From positions 1,426,001 to 1,490,000 of the forward strand of contig NZ_JANHOH010000001.1 of assembly GCF_024498135.1 (NCBI RefSeq): a DNA stretch of 64,000 nucleotides, in the 5' to 3' direction. Origin of the DNA: Mucilaginibacter aquariorum. Its GTDB lineage: Bacteria; Bacteroidota; Bacteroidia; Sphingobacteriales; Sphingobacteriaceae. Positions 34,101-41,769 of this stretch are shown here, one piece after another. Each line of letters begins with the position of its first letter. Positions within the stretch are counted from its first letter, which is position 1. The translations under genes were made by a program, and so were the position numbers. The notes under the pieces were generated by a model, which had not been told where the DNA came from, ran no database searches, and saw only the letters and a program-made list of their open reading frames with translations.

Positions 34101-34682
34101 GGCACCGGCAAGCACGAAATAAGGTTCGAGTATACAACAGCGGGCAATTGCATCGATTTTAAAACGCAACAGGTAAATGTATTGGCTGAACCATTAGTTG
34201 ACGACCAAACATTCCATACCAATAGCGGCACACCTATAAAACTGAAACCGGCATACCAGGGTACAGGGCTCACCTATAGCTGGGAACCTGCTACCGGGTT
34301 AGACCATACAGATATCGCTTATCCGGTTAGCAGCGCTACAGAAACGACTACCTACCATGTCAGTATATCTAATGGTGCCTGTACAGATATTGCCGCCATT
34401 GCCCTCGAGGTTGCCCGCATCCCGTTGGTACGCAACACGTTCACACCAAATGGCGACGGTAAAAACGACCTGTGGGAAATTGATAACCTAGAGTATTATC
34501 CACATGTGGTTACCAATGTTTTCAATCGTTACGGTATTGTTGTATTCCATACCACAGGCCCGGATAAATTTTGGGATGGCAGGTATAAAGGACAAGATGT
34601 ACCAACAGGCACTTATTATTACACCATTGACCCCGGGAACGGCCAAAAATCATTCTCGGGATATGTAACTGTACTGCGATGA
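31101..34682 (+). CDS. T9SS substrate with IgGFc-like domain, PKD repeats and gliding-type CTD
   Basis: 1193 residues. A hydrophobic signal near residues 20-38 (ASFLSILLLMFSEVTASG) is followed by an IgGFc-binding-like domain (SEFWITFPTHKPD, VYAHIFAGNRSAASLILPVD). Three PKD domains lie at about 590-845, each with the WDFGD-type motif (YAWDFGDQ, WQWDFGDGS, YQWNFGDP). The last 85 residues are a type B T9SS sorting domain (NTFTPNGDGKNDLWEI, FNRYGIVVF, FWDGRYKG, PTGTYYYTID). The protein should cross the outer membrane through T9SS and sit on the surface as an adhesin. The start is GTG, with a TTG two codons later as alternative. The 3' end overlaps the PorP/SprF gene by 4 nt (34679-34682). Confidence 0.92.
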   Translation: MYLLIFLSRFKGWFKQAGNASFLSILLLMFSEVTASGQITSNSGSEFWITFPTHKPDINATTYQEELANISVFITSNHASSGKITAGNFSVPFSIAANSVMEIRVPRINAYINEEESGVVLNNRAIHVTVDVGQPKVVVYAHIFAGNRSAASLILPVDALGKQYYSMNYNQSNFEGKNFITLVATEPNTRVFIKKDGTELIPGGVLLEHAGDVYEYLTVNDLTGAYVRTEGPAASSCNRFAVFSGSSGVIISSPRCSAATLDPLYQQCYPVESWGTNYGLIPFSKESSANPYLVRTAGQMVRIVAKDDGTAVSFNGVEVAHLNSGEFYSTPNPLSEPTYISTNSPVSVAQFALSQSCSNTYPNLPYTGTIGDPDMVLLNPVSYNIKDITIFSSNREHIQEQFINVLIKAADTASFRINGVAPTKAFTPFSAMPDYAYLQLLLPRQTSGSFHLNANGGFNAIAYGFGKVESYAYSAGTSLAASEKISGYSDILQKEIDSACVNEDFYFRLTLPYPSPKISWKLDAQEQATVQFNPTATQVTENNKTSYVYKFPKSPAYNQPGVHQVNIIAAYGLANCAGGNQEINYSFTSLPVPVPNFRPTMLNCSNSYRFTDQSTGIGALKYAWDFGDQNSGLANLSTEQNPAHTFSGSGTFQITLTISSAAGCKAVKIIPLVITNFTPSFTASTPACAGNKITFTDMTGSAAFGPVTWQWDFGDGSAVLETPDKTAQHIYQAGGNYTVRLTLLNAQGCSSGTFEKIETINPEILTDFTFPESCSQDALTTFSNNSSAAGNANLHYQWNFGDPLSPDNQSSDKDARHHFSAPGSYQVSLTVSSDQGCAKPIEKTVIISGPPKAAMEFPDGTNLCGNRLTLKNTSYAESFGQVSKLEVYFDVLGQPSQKMLVTTPQSGQLLTFDYPPLSGSEARDHPIRLVAYSGADCTDVKEIVVTQFPPPQIDFPAIQPVCVTAPSMLLKAKEQNGLAGLGKYSGPGVNEKGIFSPAAAGTGKHEIRFEYTTAGNCIDFKTQQVNVLAEPLVDDQTFHTNSGTPIKLKPAYQGTGLTYSWEPATGLDHTDIAYPVSSATETTTYHVSISNGACTDIAAIALEVARIPLVRNTFTPNGDGKNDLWEIDNLEYYPHVVTNVFNRYGIVVFHTTGPDKFWDGRYKGQDVPTGTYYYTIDPGNGQKSFSGYVTVLR

Positions 34683-35716
34683 TTGTTAGAAGCCCAATTA
34701 AACTGCTCTGTGCTTTCCTGGCAACCATCCTGTTGTGCGGGTCGTTGGGTTTGCACGCGCAGCAACGCCCGCAGTACAGCCAGTATATTTTTAACAACTA
34801 CCTGCTTAATCCCGCCCTTTCCGGAATAGAGAATTATACCGATGTAAAACTGGGTTACCGAGGCCAGTGGACAGGATTAGAAGGTGCGCCGGTAACTTCT
34901 TTTTTTTCTATAAACGCTCCTATTGGGAATACTTTCGTTAATGGTGACGCCAACTCTTTCGCATCTGAGGAAAGTCAAAACCCGTTCAGCCGCTTTGATC
35001 CGTCTGCTTATCAGGCTTCTGACCCGCACCACGGTATTGGCATGATGATCGTATCGGACAAAACCGGGGCAATCACCCAAACCGATATTCAGGGTACCTA
35101 TGCCTACCACCTCGGTATCAGCCGCGGGCTAAACCTGTCCTTGGGCATATCGGCCGGGTACACCCACCAACAGATCAACATATCGATGCTGACGGTGAAG
35201 GATGGCAATGACCAGACCCTTTCGAACCTTAGCGCCAATACCTGGGCGCCGAACCTTGGTTTTGGCATCTGGGTTTATGCGCGCAGTTATTTCGCCGGCT
35301 TCTCAGTACAACAACTGCTACCCCGTCAAAACTTTGAACAATACAATAATCACAATTTAAATAACCCAGCGGTACAGCATTATTTTTTTACGGCGGGCAT
35401 CAAAGTATTCCTTAACGAGGATATCAGTATAACGCCATCGGCACTGCTAAAATTCACAAAACCCGTACCTGTATCTTTTGATGTAAATACTAAGGTTTCT
35501 TTCCGCAACAAGTTTTGGCTTGGGGCATCTTATCGCCGTAACGATTCGTATACCGGCATGGCTGGTTTCAATCTTAGCTCTTTCTTGAATTTTGGTTACG
35601 GTTACGATATGAATAGCGCACCGCTACGCACGGTTCCCGGCGGAACGCATGAGGTGTTTATCGGCTTGTTGCTAAACAACCGTTTTAAACTCAACTGCCC
35701 TACCCATGGCTTTTAA
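34679..35716 (+). CDS. PorP/SprF-family T9SS outer membrane protein
   Basis: 345 residues, signal peptide (KLLCAFLATILLCGSLGLHA) followed by the family mark QYSQYIFNNYLLNPALSG and VKLGYRGQWTGLEGAP. The rest is beta-strand-rich with turns typical of a 14-strand-type barrel and ends in LNNRFKLNCPTHGF. PorP/SprF proteins anchor or assist specific T9SS substrates carrying type B sorting domains, and such genes commonly follow them directly, as here with a 4 nt ATGA overlap. Together with the upstream gene it forms a dedicated surface adhesin and partner pair. Confidence 0.93.
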   Translation: MIVRSPIKLLCAFLATILLCGSLGLHAQQRPQYSQYIFNNYLLNPALSGIENYTDVKLGYRGQWTGLEGAPVTSFFSINAPIGNTFVNGDANSFASEESQNPFSRFDPSAYQASDPHHGIGMMIVSDKTGAITQTDIQGTYAYHLGISRGLNLSLGISAGYTHQQINISMLTVKDGNDQTLSNLSANTWAPNLGFGIWVYARSYFAGFSVQQLLPRQNFEQYNNHNLNNPAVQHYFFTAGIKVFLNEDISITPSALLKFTKPVPVSFDVNTKVSFRNKFWLGASYRRNDSYTGMAGFNLSSFLNFGYGYDMNSAPLRTVPGGTHEVFIGLLLNNRFKLNCPTHGF

Positions 35717-35832
35717 CCATCAACGATATTAGTAATTTGGAGATATTAACAGTCCTATTTAAAAAACTGTAACGTAGTGGTTGCCACTCCGAGCGCCTTG
35801 TCCCGCAAATCTGCAGGGTTTATTTATGTACC

Positions 35833-36341
35833 TTATTTTCTTAAACTTCCGTACAATCGGTCCAGGTAAGTCTCAGATAAAGGACCTCCCTTCTTAACAG
35901 GGCCCGCTTTGAAGAAATACAATCCGCCCCACTCCACAAGATCACATGCTGCTTCTTTTGCAGTTGGCCTGACAGAGAAGAGTCCAACTTTTTCAATTGA
36001 TATTTCCACAAAACCGGCATCCTGTAATAATGGTGTTATGACAACTTCATCATGCATCGGGGTCGCAAGATTAGAAGATTCAGGTAATGACTCTTCCAGG
36101 TATTGCTCGGCAATAGATCTGCAGGTATATATAGGATGCGGCATTATTCTCCAATTTATCCCAGGTGGTAAATAAAAATAAGCCGCCCGGTTTTAGTACC
36201 CGGTATACTTCTGCAAATGCCTTCGGCTTATCCGGAGCAAACATATAAGCAAGCGAGGCAATAAATTACCATGTCGATACTATTGTCGTCAAATAAAGTG
36301 AGATTTTTACTTTCTGAAATGAATTCACAACTATTTAATTA
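35833..36341 (-). pseudogene. Class I SAM methyltransferase, truncated and frameshifted
   Basis: Read on the minus strand, three frames carry consecutive pieces of one methyltransferase: LFDDNSIDMV (up to 36338), AYMFAPDKPKAFAEVYRVLK PGG-type motif in a second frame, and MPHPIYTCRSIAEQYLEESL to the stop at 35833 in a third. Frames differ at about 36255 and 36150. The glycine-rich SAM-binding motif I that should precede the first piece is missing; an in-frame TAA lies at 36339-36341, next to the mnmE stop (36359). No intact product can be made. The neighbours on both sides look intact. Confidence 0.75.
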
Positions 36342-36358
36342 TCAATTATTTGCGCTGT

Positions 36359-37723
36359 TTACTTGCCAATACAGAACTTACTAAATATATTCTCCAGCAA
36401 ATCATCCGTTGTAACGGCGCCGGTTATTTCGCCCAGGTAATGCAGGGCTTGTTTTATATCCATTGATAAAAAATCTGATGTTACAGTATCTATTCCCGCT
36501 AAAACCCGTATCAGCGCCTCTTCTGTTTTTTGCAGTGCTTCGAGATGACGGATGTTGGTTACCAGTGTTTCGTGGCCCGTTAGCTGATCTTTTACAGCAG
36601 CCCCATATATTTTATGCTTCAATTCGTTAATATGATGTTTCTCTTTGGCAGAGATGATGATGGCTTTATCGGTATGCGGCAAAGCAGCTAATTGCTCGGC
36701 ATTCAACAGATCTGCTTTGTTGGCGATGATCAGCATGGTTACACCGGGCTTTTGCAAGCCCTCTATGTCACTGTTTAAATCGGCAAGGCTTATCTCTCCG
36801 GCATCATAAACGTACAACAGCAATGCACTCTGGCTTATTTTTTCCATGGTACGCTGCACCCCTATCTGCTCAATGGTGTCTGTAGCTTCGCGAATGCCGG
36901 CCGTATCAATCAGCCGGAAGTTGATGCCTTGTATATTCAGTACCTCTTCGATAGTATCCCGTGTAGTACCCGGGATATGGCTCACAATAGCACGTTCCTC
37001 GTTAAGTAAAGCATTCAACAAGGTAGATTTCCCGGCGTTTGGCCGACCGGCTATCACCGTATTTACACCATTTTTAATGGCATTACCTAATTCAAAGGAT
37101 TGGATGAGGCTGCCAATAACACGGGTAATATCGTGCGTTAGTTTTTTTAGCTGGTCGCGGTTAGCAAATTCTACATCCTCTTCGGCAAAATCAAGCTCCA
37201 GTTCTATAAGGGATGCAAACTGAACCAGCTGATCGCGCAGTTGTTGTAACTGGTTACTAAAGCCTCCGCGTAATTGCTGCAGGGCTACCTGCTGCGATGC
37301 TTTAGAGTTTGACGCGATCAGATCGGCAACGGCCTCGGCTTGCGAAAGGTCAAGCTGGCCATTCAAAAATGCCCTCAGTGTAAATTCGCCTGCTTTAGCA
37401 GCGCGCGCGCCATTCCTTATCAGTAGTTTTATAATAGATTCGATAATATAATTTGATCCATGGCACGAGATCTCTACCACGTTCTCGCGCGTATACGAAC
37501 GTGGCGCTATAAATAAGGAAGCCACCACCTCATCAAGTTCCAGCTCGCCATCTACTATACGCCCAAAGTGCAGGGTATGCGATGCTTGTTGCGTAAGGTC
37601 TTTACCTTTCCAAACCTTTTGCGCGATAGTTATCGCGTCCGGCCCCGAAAGCCTGATCACCCCTATTGCCCCTATGCCGTTTGGTGTAGCAAGCGCTACT
37701 ATAGTCTCTTCTGTTTGTGCCAT
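36359..37723 (-). CDS. mnmE: tRNA uridine-5-carboxymethylaminomethyl modification GTPase MnmE
   Basis: 454 residues, a normal length. The N-terminal folate-binding domain (TIVALATPNGIGAIGVIRLSG) leads to an inserted G domain with GRPNAGKSTLL (P-loop), IPGTTRDT, DTAGIRE and NKADL. The C-terminus ends in the characteristic FCIGK motif whose Cys takes part in catalysis. With MnmG it modifies U34 of certain tRNAs in the cytoplasm. It ends just before the methyltransferase remnant and is divergent from the NdpA-like gene, 59 nt apart. Confidence 0.97.
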   Translation of the reverse strand: MAQTEETIVALATPNGIGAIGVIRLSGPDAITIAQKVWKGKDLTQQASHTLHFGRIVDGELELDEVVASLFIAPRSYTRENVVEISCHGSNYIIESIIKLLIRNGARAAKAGEFTLRAFLNGQLDLSQAEAVADLIASNSKASQQVALQQLRGGFSNQLQQLRDQLVQFASLIELELDFAEEDVEFANRDQLKKLTHDITRVIGSLIQSFELGNAIKNGVNTVIAGRPNAGKSTLLNALLNEERAIVSHIPGTTRDTIEEVLNIQGINFRLIDTAGIREATDTIEQIGVQRTMEKISQSALLLYVYDAGEISLADLNSDIEGLQKPGVTMLIIANKADLLNAEQLAALPHTDKAIIISAKEKHHINELKHKIYGAAVKDQLTGHETLVTNIRHLEALQKTEEALIRVLAGIDTVTSDFLSMDIKQALHYLGEITGAVTTDDLLENIFSKFCIGK

Positions 37724-37782
37724 TTTACTATCTGCAAAAGTCGCAATTTACTATGAACTAAAAGTTTTATTTTCGCCACACT

Positions 37783-38841
37783 ATGGTAACTTTTTTTGAA
37801 GCTTCGCTCGATACTATTTCTGTTCATCACGTAGGTAACCAATCGCAGGGCGAAATGTACGCCTTGTCTGCCCAACCGCTTGAGTTGAAGGATGATATTA
37901 TCCCCAACCTGTTGATGCAGTATTTTCTGAAACCTTTTGAAAAGGCCAACGAAGTTTACCACCTGATGCATAGCAGTGGCGACCTTGCCCTTAACGAGCT
38001 GCATAACTTTGCTACAAAAGTATTTGAGGATAAGGAAAGATTCCAGGAAATGTCTGAACAGATTGCCAAGCACCTGTACAAAGTAAGCACCCATCCCAAC
38101 ATTAAAGGCGGTGAACTTTACGTGGTTTACTTTAATAAGGTACAAATAGAAGGCAACCCGCTTGATGCCATAGGGATCTTTAAATCGGAAAATAAGGAAA
38201 CCTACCTGAAGGTTTACCCGGATCAGGGTGGTTTCGCGGTAGATTATGAGCAGGATGCCATTAACATTAACAAACTGGATAAAGGTGTGCTGATCTTTAA
38301 TATCGAAAAAGAGAATGGTTACAAAGTGGTTGTAGTTGATAAAGTTAGCAGCGGGCAAGATGCCGCTGTGTACTGGAAGGATGAGTTTTTACAGTTAAAG
38401 ATCCGTAATGATAGTTTTAACCAAACCACCAATACATTAGGCGTATACAAAAACTTTGTTACTCAAAAGCTTGACGATGAGTTTGCCATGAGCAAAACCG
38501 ATAAGATAGACCTGCTTAACCGCTCAATGAAGTATTTTAAGGAAAAAGAAACCTTTGATTTGGATGAGTTTAGCGAAGAAGTGATCAGCAACCCTGAAGC
38601 TATTACGTCCTTCAAAAACTTTAAAAGCCAGTACGAGGAGGAATTTGATACTACCATAGCCGATAGCTTTGAGATATCCGGCAACGCCGTAAAAAAACAG
38701 GCCCGGGTTTATAAAAGCGTTTTAAAACTGGACAAAAATTTCCACATTTATATTCACGGGGATAACAAGCTGATTGAGAAAGGCTTTGACGACGATAAGT
38801 CTATGAACTACTATAAGGTTTATTTTAAGGAAGAAGCGTAG
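37783..38841 (+). CDS. Nucleoid-associated protein NdpA/YejK-like
   Basis: 352 residues. Motifs of the NdpA/37-kDa nucleoid-associated family are present across the whole length (TISVHHVGNQSQGE, YKVVVVDKVSSGQDAAVYWKD, LNRSMKYFKEKETFDLDEF). It is a cytosolic protein thought to bind DNA or the nucleoid; the biochemical role is not well known. No membrane segments. An ATG at 37783 fits well. Divergent from mnmE, 59 nt away. The next gene follows 9 nt after its stop (38851), so it may be co-transcribed. Confidence 0.85.
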   Translation: MVTFFEASLDTISVHHVGNQSQGEMYALSAQPLELKDDIIPNLLMQYFLKPFEKANEVYHLMHSSGDLALNELHNFATKVFEDKERFQEMSEQIAKHLYKVSTHPNIKGGELYVVYFNKVQIEGNPLDAIGIFKSENKETYLKVYPDQGGFAVDYEQDAININKLDKGVLIFNIEKENGYKVVVVDKVSSGQDAAVYWKDEFLQLKIRNDSFNQTTNTLGVYKNFVTQKLDDEFAMSKTDKIDLLNRSMKYFKEKETFDLDEFSEEVISNPEAITSFKNFKSQYEEEFDTTIADSFEISGNAVKKQARVYKSVLKLDKNFHIYIHGDNKLIEKGFDDDKSMNYYKVYFKEEA

Positions 38842-38850
38842 ATTTGAGAT

Positions 38851-39138
38851 ATGGACGGCATAGAGATAGTACTTCTTTTATTAGTTATAGCTCATGCTTT
38901 TCTTGCCATATATACTATTATCAGAATAGGTAGTACAACACTTTTTACAAAAAAGCAAAAGCGAATAAACAGCTGGTTTACAGTGCTTGTACCGTTCATT
39001 TGGTCGGCGTTGGTATTTTATATCCTTAAAAAGGAGTCAGATTATAGCGATGTTAGAAACAGACCGGCCCCTTCTAACGATTTCTATGAGAGCGGGATAG
39101 CAATGATCGATTCCGGCACACGCCATAATTCTGAATAA
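38851..39138 (+). CDS. Small two-helix membrane protein (PLDc_N-like)
   Basis: 95 residues with two hydrophobic helices (VLLLLVIAHAFLAIYTII and WFTVLVPFIWSALVFYIL) separated by a basic loop (TKKQKRINS), then a hydrophilic tail. The layout resembles the cardiolipin-synthase N-terminal (PLDc_N) two-helix proteins, with the helix-K-rich-loop-helix pattern, but the similarity is weak. It starts 9 nt after the NdpA-like stop. No catalytic residues are visible, so the function is unknown. Confidence 0.6.
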   Translation: MDGIEIVLLLLVIAHAFLAIYTIIRIGSTTLFTKKQKRINSWFTVLVPFIWSALVFYILKKESDYSDVRNRPAPSNDFYESGIAMIDSGTRHNSE

Positions 39139-39217
39139 TCTTTTTTAAAAGCCTAAACCTTGGGTTACGGAGCAAGTCATACAGGTATACAAATGCACTA
39201 TTTTATACCTGAACTTT

Positions 39218-39511
39218 ATGAAAAAGTTATCCCTTATTTTATTATTGCTTACCGTTATTATCAGCAGTTGCAGCATGCAAAACTATGCTTTGGGCACATC
39301 AGAAACTGAGTTTAAAAAACGCAACAAGTGGCTCACTGCCCAATTAGTTGAAACATCTGCAGAAAGAACCGTTTACAAAATAATTAACGGGCAGGAAAAC
39401 GGCCATAATACCTACTTATACTATTATTTTGTTGATAGCAAATTAGTAAGGATAGATGAAGGTGAAAAGACCCCGACTGTTGTTGTTGAACATGTTCGGG
39501 CTCAACAATAA
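39218..39511 (+). CDS. Small lipoprotein of unknown function
   Basis: 97 residues with a lipobox-like signal (MKKLSLILLLLTVIISSCS, Cys18). The mature part is hydrophilic and beta-prone (ERTVYKIINGQENGHNTYLY, YYFVDSKLVRIDEGE). It resembles small periplasmic or outer-membrane lipoproteins of Bacteroidota; no family recognised. It stands alone between the PLDc_N-like gene and msrA. Confidence 0.65.
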   Translation: MKKLSLILLLLTVIISSCSMQNYALGTSETEFKKRNKWLTAQLVETSAERTVYKIINGQENGHNTYLYYYFVDSKLVRIDEGEKTPTVVVEHVRAQQ

Positions 39512-39730
39512 CGCGACACCAAAACCAGCCTAAAAAGCAGTAGCCATAATATTAACTTACGGGCTGGTTCTACCATTCAGCGGTAATGTATTTCAATATC
39601 TGCCCAAAACAAAATCCCTTACTATCACCTTTAATGTGTAAGCTAAGGGTAAAATGAACGGAGAGTACCACAGTTTATTACTGCCATTTAATTATTTGTA
39701 CTTACCTTAGTTTATTATAAATAAAGCTAT

Positions 39731-40222
39731 ATGAACACTGAAAAAGCTATTTTGGCAGGCGGTTGTTTTTGGGGAGTAGAAGAGCTTCTCAGGAATTATC
39801 CCGGTGTTATTTCTACTGTTGTGGGATACACTGGTGGCAACGTGCCGAATGCAACCTACCGGAACCATGGTACACATGCTGAAGCTATAGCAGTAGTATT
39901 TGATCCGGCAGTTTTATCGTATCGTAAACTATTGGAATACTTTTTCCAGATCCATGACCCAACAACGCGAAACCGGCAAGGCAACGATATTGGTGCCTCT
40001 TATCGTTCTGCCATTTTTTATAGTAATGAAAGCCAGCGCGAGACAGCAAATGCGTTGATCGCAGAAATGGAAGCTTCTGGTGTATGGCCAGGTAAGATAG
40101 TTACCGAAGTAGTACCTGAAACTGATTTTTGGGATGCAGAAGAGGAACATCAAAATTATTTACAAAAGCATCCGTATGGTTATACCTGCCATTTTGAAAG
40201 GCCCGACTGGAAACTGAGTTAG
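39731..40222 (+). CDS. msrA: Peptide-methionine (S)-S-oxide reductase MsrA
   Basis: 163 residues. The catalytic motif GGCFWG (Cys12) and the conserved blocks VVGYTGG and [17 protein letters not shown] are present, as are YLQKHPYGY near the end. It repairs methionine-S-sulfoxide with electrons from thioredoxin. No signal peptide, hence cytoplasmic. Recycling Cys residues beyond Cys12 are not obvious except near the C-terminus (YTCHF). ORF length matches the family. Confidence 0.96.
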   Translation: MNTEKAILAGGCFWGVEELLRNYPGVISTVVGYTGGNVPNATYRNHGTHAEAIAVVFDPAVLSYRKLLEYFFQIHDPTTRNRQGNDIGASYRSAIFYSNESQRETANALIAEMEASGVWPGKIVTEVVPETDFWDAEEEHQNYLQKHPYGYTCHFERPDWKLS

Positions 40223-40238
40223 ATAGCGCTGCTTATTT

Positions 40239-40607
40239 TCAAGCTTCTTCGCGGTAAGCCAGCTGCATAAATCCCAGTACTTCATCGTTCACATCCTCCA
40301 AATTCAGCATCCTGAAATGATGATTGAACTGTTGCTGGCCGGGTACCTGGGCTATTTTCTGGAAACAAAGATTATCCGGATATTCCTGTTTAAAAGGGAA
40401 CACTACATGGATAAAGTTTTTACCTAACTGGGTGATATAGGCAATACGCTTATGACCATTATCCAGGCCTATCATGCTTTTTAAAGGCACTACCTCTACT
40501 TTACCAATAGTATTAAAGCTATTTATAAAATGATCAAACAGCGCAAGCGTGTGCCCGCTTTTGCCGTTTAGGAAATTGGATAGGTGGTATTCTTCTGATG
40601 GTGCCAA
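40239..40607 (-). CDS. DUF5655-like small protein, start uncertain
   Basis: About 122 residues from a TTG at 40605-40607. The frame is open upstream as far as FFTLVKTILLAPSEEY and then hits a TAG, without any ATG or GTG. The body (SGHTLALFDHFINSF, VEVVPLKSMIGLDNGHKRIA, KNFIHVVFPFKQE) fits the DUF5655-type pattern of small cytosolic proteins of unknown role. The upstream part is occupied by an inverted repeat element ending at 40639, so the original start may have been displaced. Function unknown; it may be partly broken. Confidence 0.55.
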   Translation of the reverse strand: MAPSEEYHLSNFLNGKSGHTLALFDHFINSFNTIGKVEVVPLKSMIGLDNGHKRIAYITQLGKNFIHVVFPFKQEYPDNLCFQKIAQVPGQQQFNHHFRMLNLEDVNDEVLGFMQLAYREEA

Positions 40608-40638
40608 TAGAATAGTTTTTACTAATGTAAAAAACTAT

Positions 40639-40766
40639 TGTCATTTCGAACGAGGTATGAGGAGAAACTTTCTCTTGAGCGTAGCGAAAAATCTTATTTA
40701 TATGCAAAGTCGCCACTTTTTAAGTCGAACAAGATTTCTCGTCGCTGCGCTTCCCTCGAAATGACA
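40639..40766. repeat. Dispersed palindromic element, TGTCATTTCGA ends
   Basis: A 128 nt element has terminal inverted repeats TGTCATTTCGA (40639-40649) and TCGAAATGACA (40756-40766), with further complementarity inward (CGAGG... near both ends). It lies between the TIGR02757 gene and the DUF5655-like gene and is not coding. The ends match a dispersed sequence pattern known from Bacteroidota intergenic repeats. A second small hairpin, AATAGTTTTT and AAAAACTATT at 40611-40639, abuts it. Confidence 0.7.
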
Positions 40767-40785
40767 GGTTGGTGAAACGGGGATT

Positions 40786-41640
40786 CTAAAACTCCGGCAT
40801 TATCCCTTCAATTCCCCAACGCTCTTCGATGCCCAAACCAAACAGGGCGAAATCATATTTAACGGGGTCAAGCGGGTCAAGTTCCTTTAAGCCCTCGGTT
40901 AGTTCAACAGCGGTTTGCCAATCTGTTTGCTTGCGGGTGATGAGTTTGAGGTGACGAGCCACGCGATCAACATGCAGGTCGCAGGGACAGATGAGGTCGG
41001 CAGGTTTTAGTTTGTTCCAGATACTGAAGTCAACGCCGTTATTATCGTTACGTACCATCCAGCGTAAAAACATATTCAGCCGCTTGCAGGTTGATTTTTG
41101 CGATGGCGAGGATACATGTTTTTTAGTACGATGCGGAAAATCGGGCAGGGAAAAGAAATAAGAACGGAAGTAGTTGAGGGCAGTTTCAACTGTCGGGTCA
41201 CCCTCAGCTTGTTGAAGGGCATATTCGCGAATAGATCCTTCACTATCGTTCAGGATGACAGATTTATTTGAGGGTACAAATGCATCCTCCAAACTATCAT
41301 AGTTCTCATAATGCTGCCTAAAAAAAGCTATGAAATATAGCGTATCAATATCATTAAAGGTGCGGTGCTTAAAGTGCAGGAGTTTTTTTAGGTCGGGTTC
41401 TTCGTGATTGATGATAAAGTCGTACGGCGCGCCGTCCATCAGGGTTATCAATTCCCTGCATTTTTTTATGATGGTGACCCGCTGCCCCCAGGCCAGTGTT
41501 GCCGCCCAAAATCCCATGATCTCGATATCCTGCTTCTTTGTGAACATATGCGGGATACTCACCGGGTCATTCGCGATAAACTCCGGGCGGTTATATTGGG
41601 CAACTTTTTGGTCGAGGAAAGACTTGAGGTTATCGTTCAT
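40786..41640 (-). CDS. TIGR02757 (DUF2400)-family protein with in-frame repeat insertion
   Basis: 284 residues. Core motifs of the TIGR02757 family are visible: ATLAWGQRVTIIKKCRELI near residue 48, HFKHRTFNDID, and DLICPCDLHVDRVARHLKLI near the end. The function is unknown. Members are usually about 255-260 residues; here an extra stretch of about 25 residues (126-150) is encoded by a palindromic repeat (41197-41260) that keeps the frame. Codon-level look suggests the rest is intact. The product may be functional if the insert is in a loop. Start ATG at 41638-41640. Confidence 0.85.
   Translation of the reverse strand: MNDNLKSFLDQKVAQYNRPEFIANDPVSIPHMFTKKQDIEIMGFWAATLAWGQRVTIIKKCRELITLMDGAPYDFIINHEEPDLKKLLHFKHRTFNDIDTLYFIAFFRQHYENYDSLEDAFVPSNKSVILNDSEGSIREYALQQAEGDPTVETALNYFRSYFFSLPDFPHRTKKHVSSPSQKSTCKRLNMFLRWMVRNDNNGVDFSIWNKLKPADLICPCDLHVDRVARHLKLITRKQTDWQTAVELTEGLKELDPLDPVKYDFALFGLGIEERWGIEGIMPEF
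41197..41260. repeat. Palindromic repeat inserted inside a coding sequence
   Basis: The left arm at about 41197-41218 and the right arm at about 41238-41260 (ending CAGGATGACA) form an imperfect palindrome with a perfect ATTCGCGAAT in the centre. The wording resembles dispersed intergenic repeats of Bacteroidota. It is in frame within the TIGR02757 gene and encodes the peptide SVILNDSEGSIREY and beyond. Confidence 0.65.
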
Positions 41641-41653
41641 TTTTAATTAAAAA

Positions 41654-41748
41654 CGTCATTGCGAGGTACGAAGCAATCTCTTTAAGCAAATCCCCCATGC
41701 AGGGTGTACAATTGTCCTAAAGAGATTGTTTCGTACCTCGCAATGACG
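41654..41748. repeat. Dispersed palindromic element, CGTCATTGCGAGG ends
   Basis: 31 nt arms at 41654-41684 and 41718-41748 are complementary with a single mismatch, both starting CGTCATTGCGAGG at their outer ends, around a 33 nt centre. The element lies between the TIGR02757 and cystathionine-synthase genes. It can form a long hairpin and may act as terminator or be a mobile REP/MITE-like repeat. Confidence 0.75.
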
Positions 41749-41769
41749 CGTGGGTTTATTGGCTCTTTG

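Noticed and set aside
37699..38358. A 219-residue minus-strand frame over the NdpA-like gene
   Set aside because: It is antisense to a clearly conserved protein and lacks family features.
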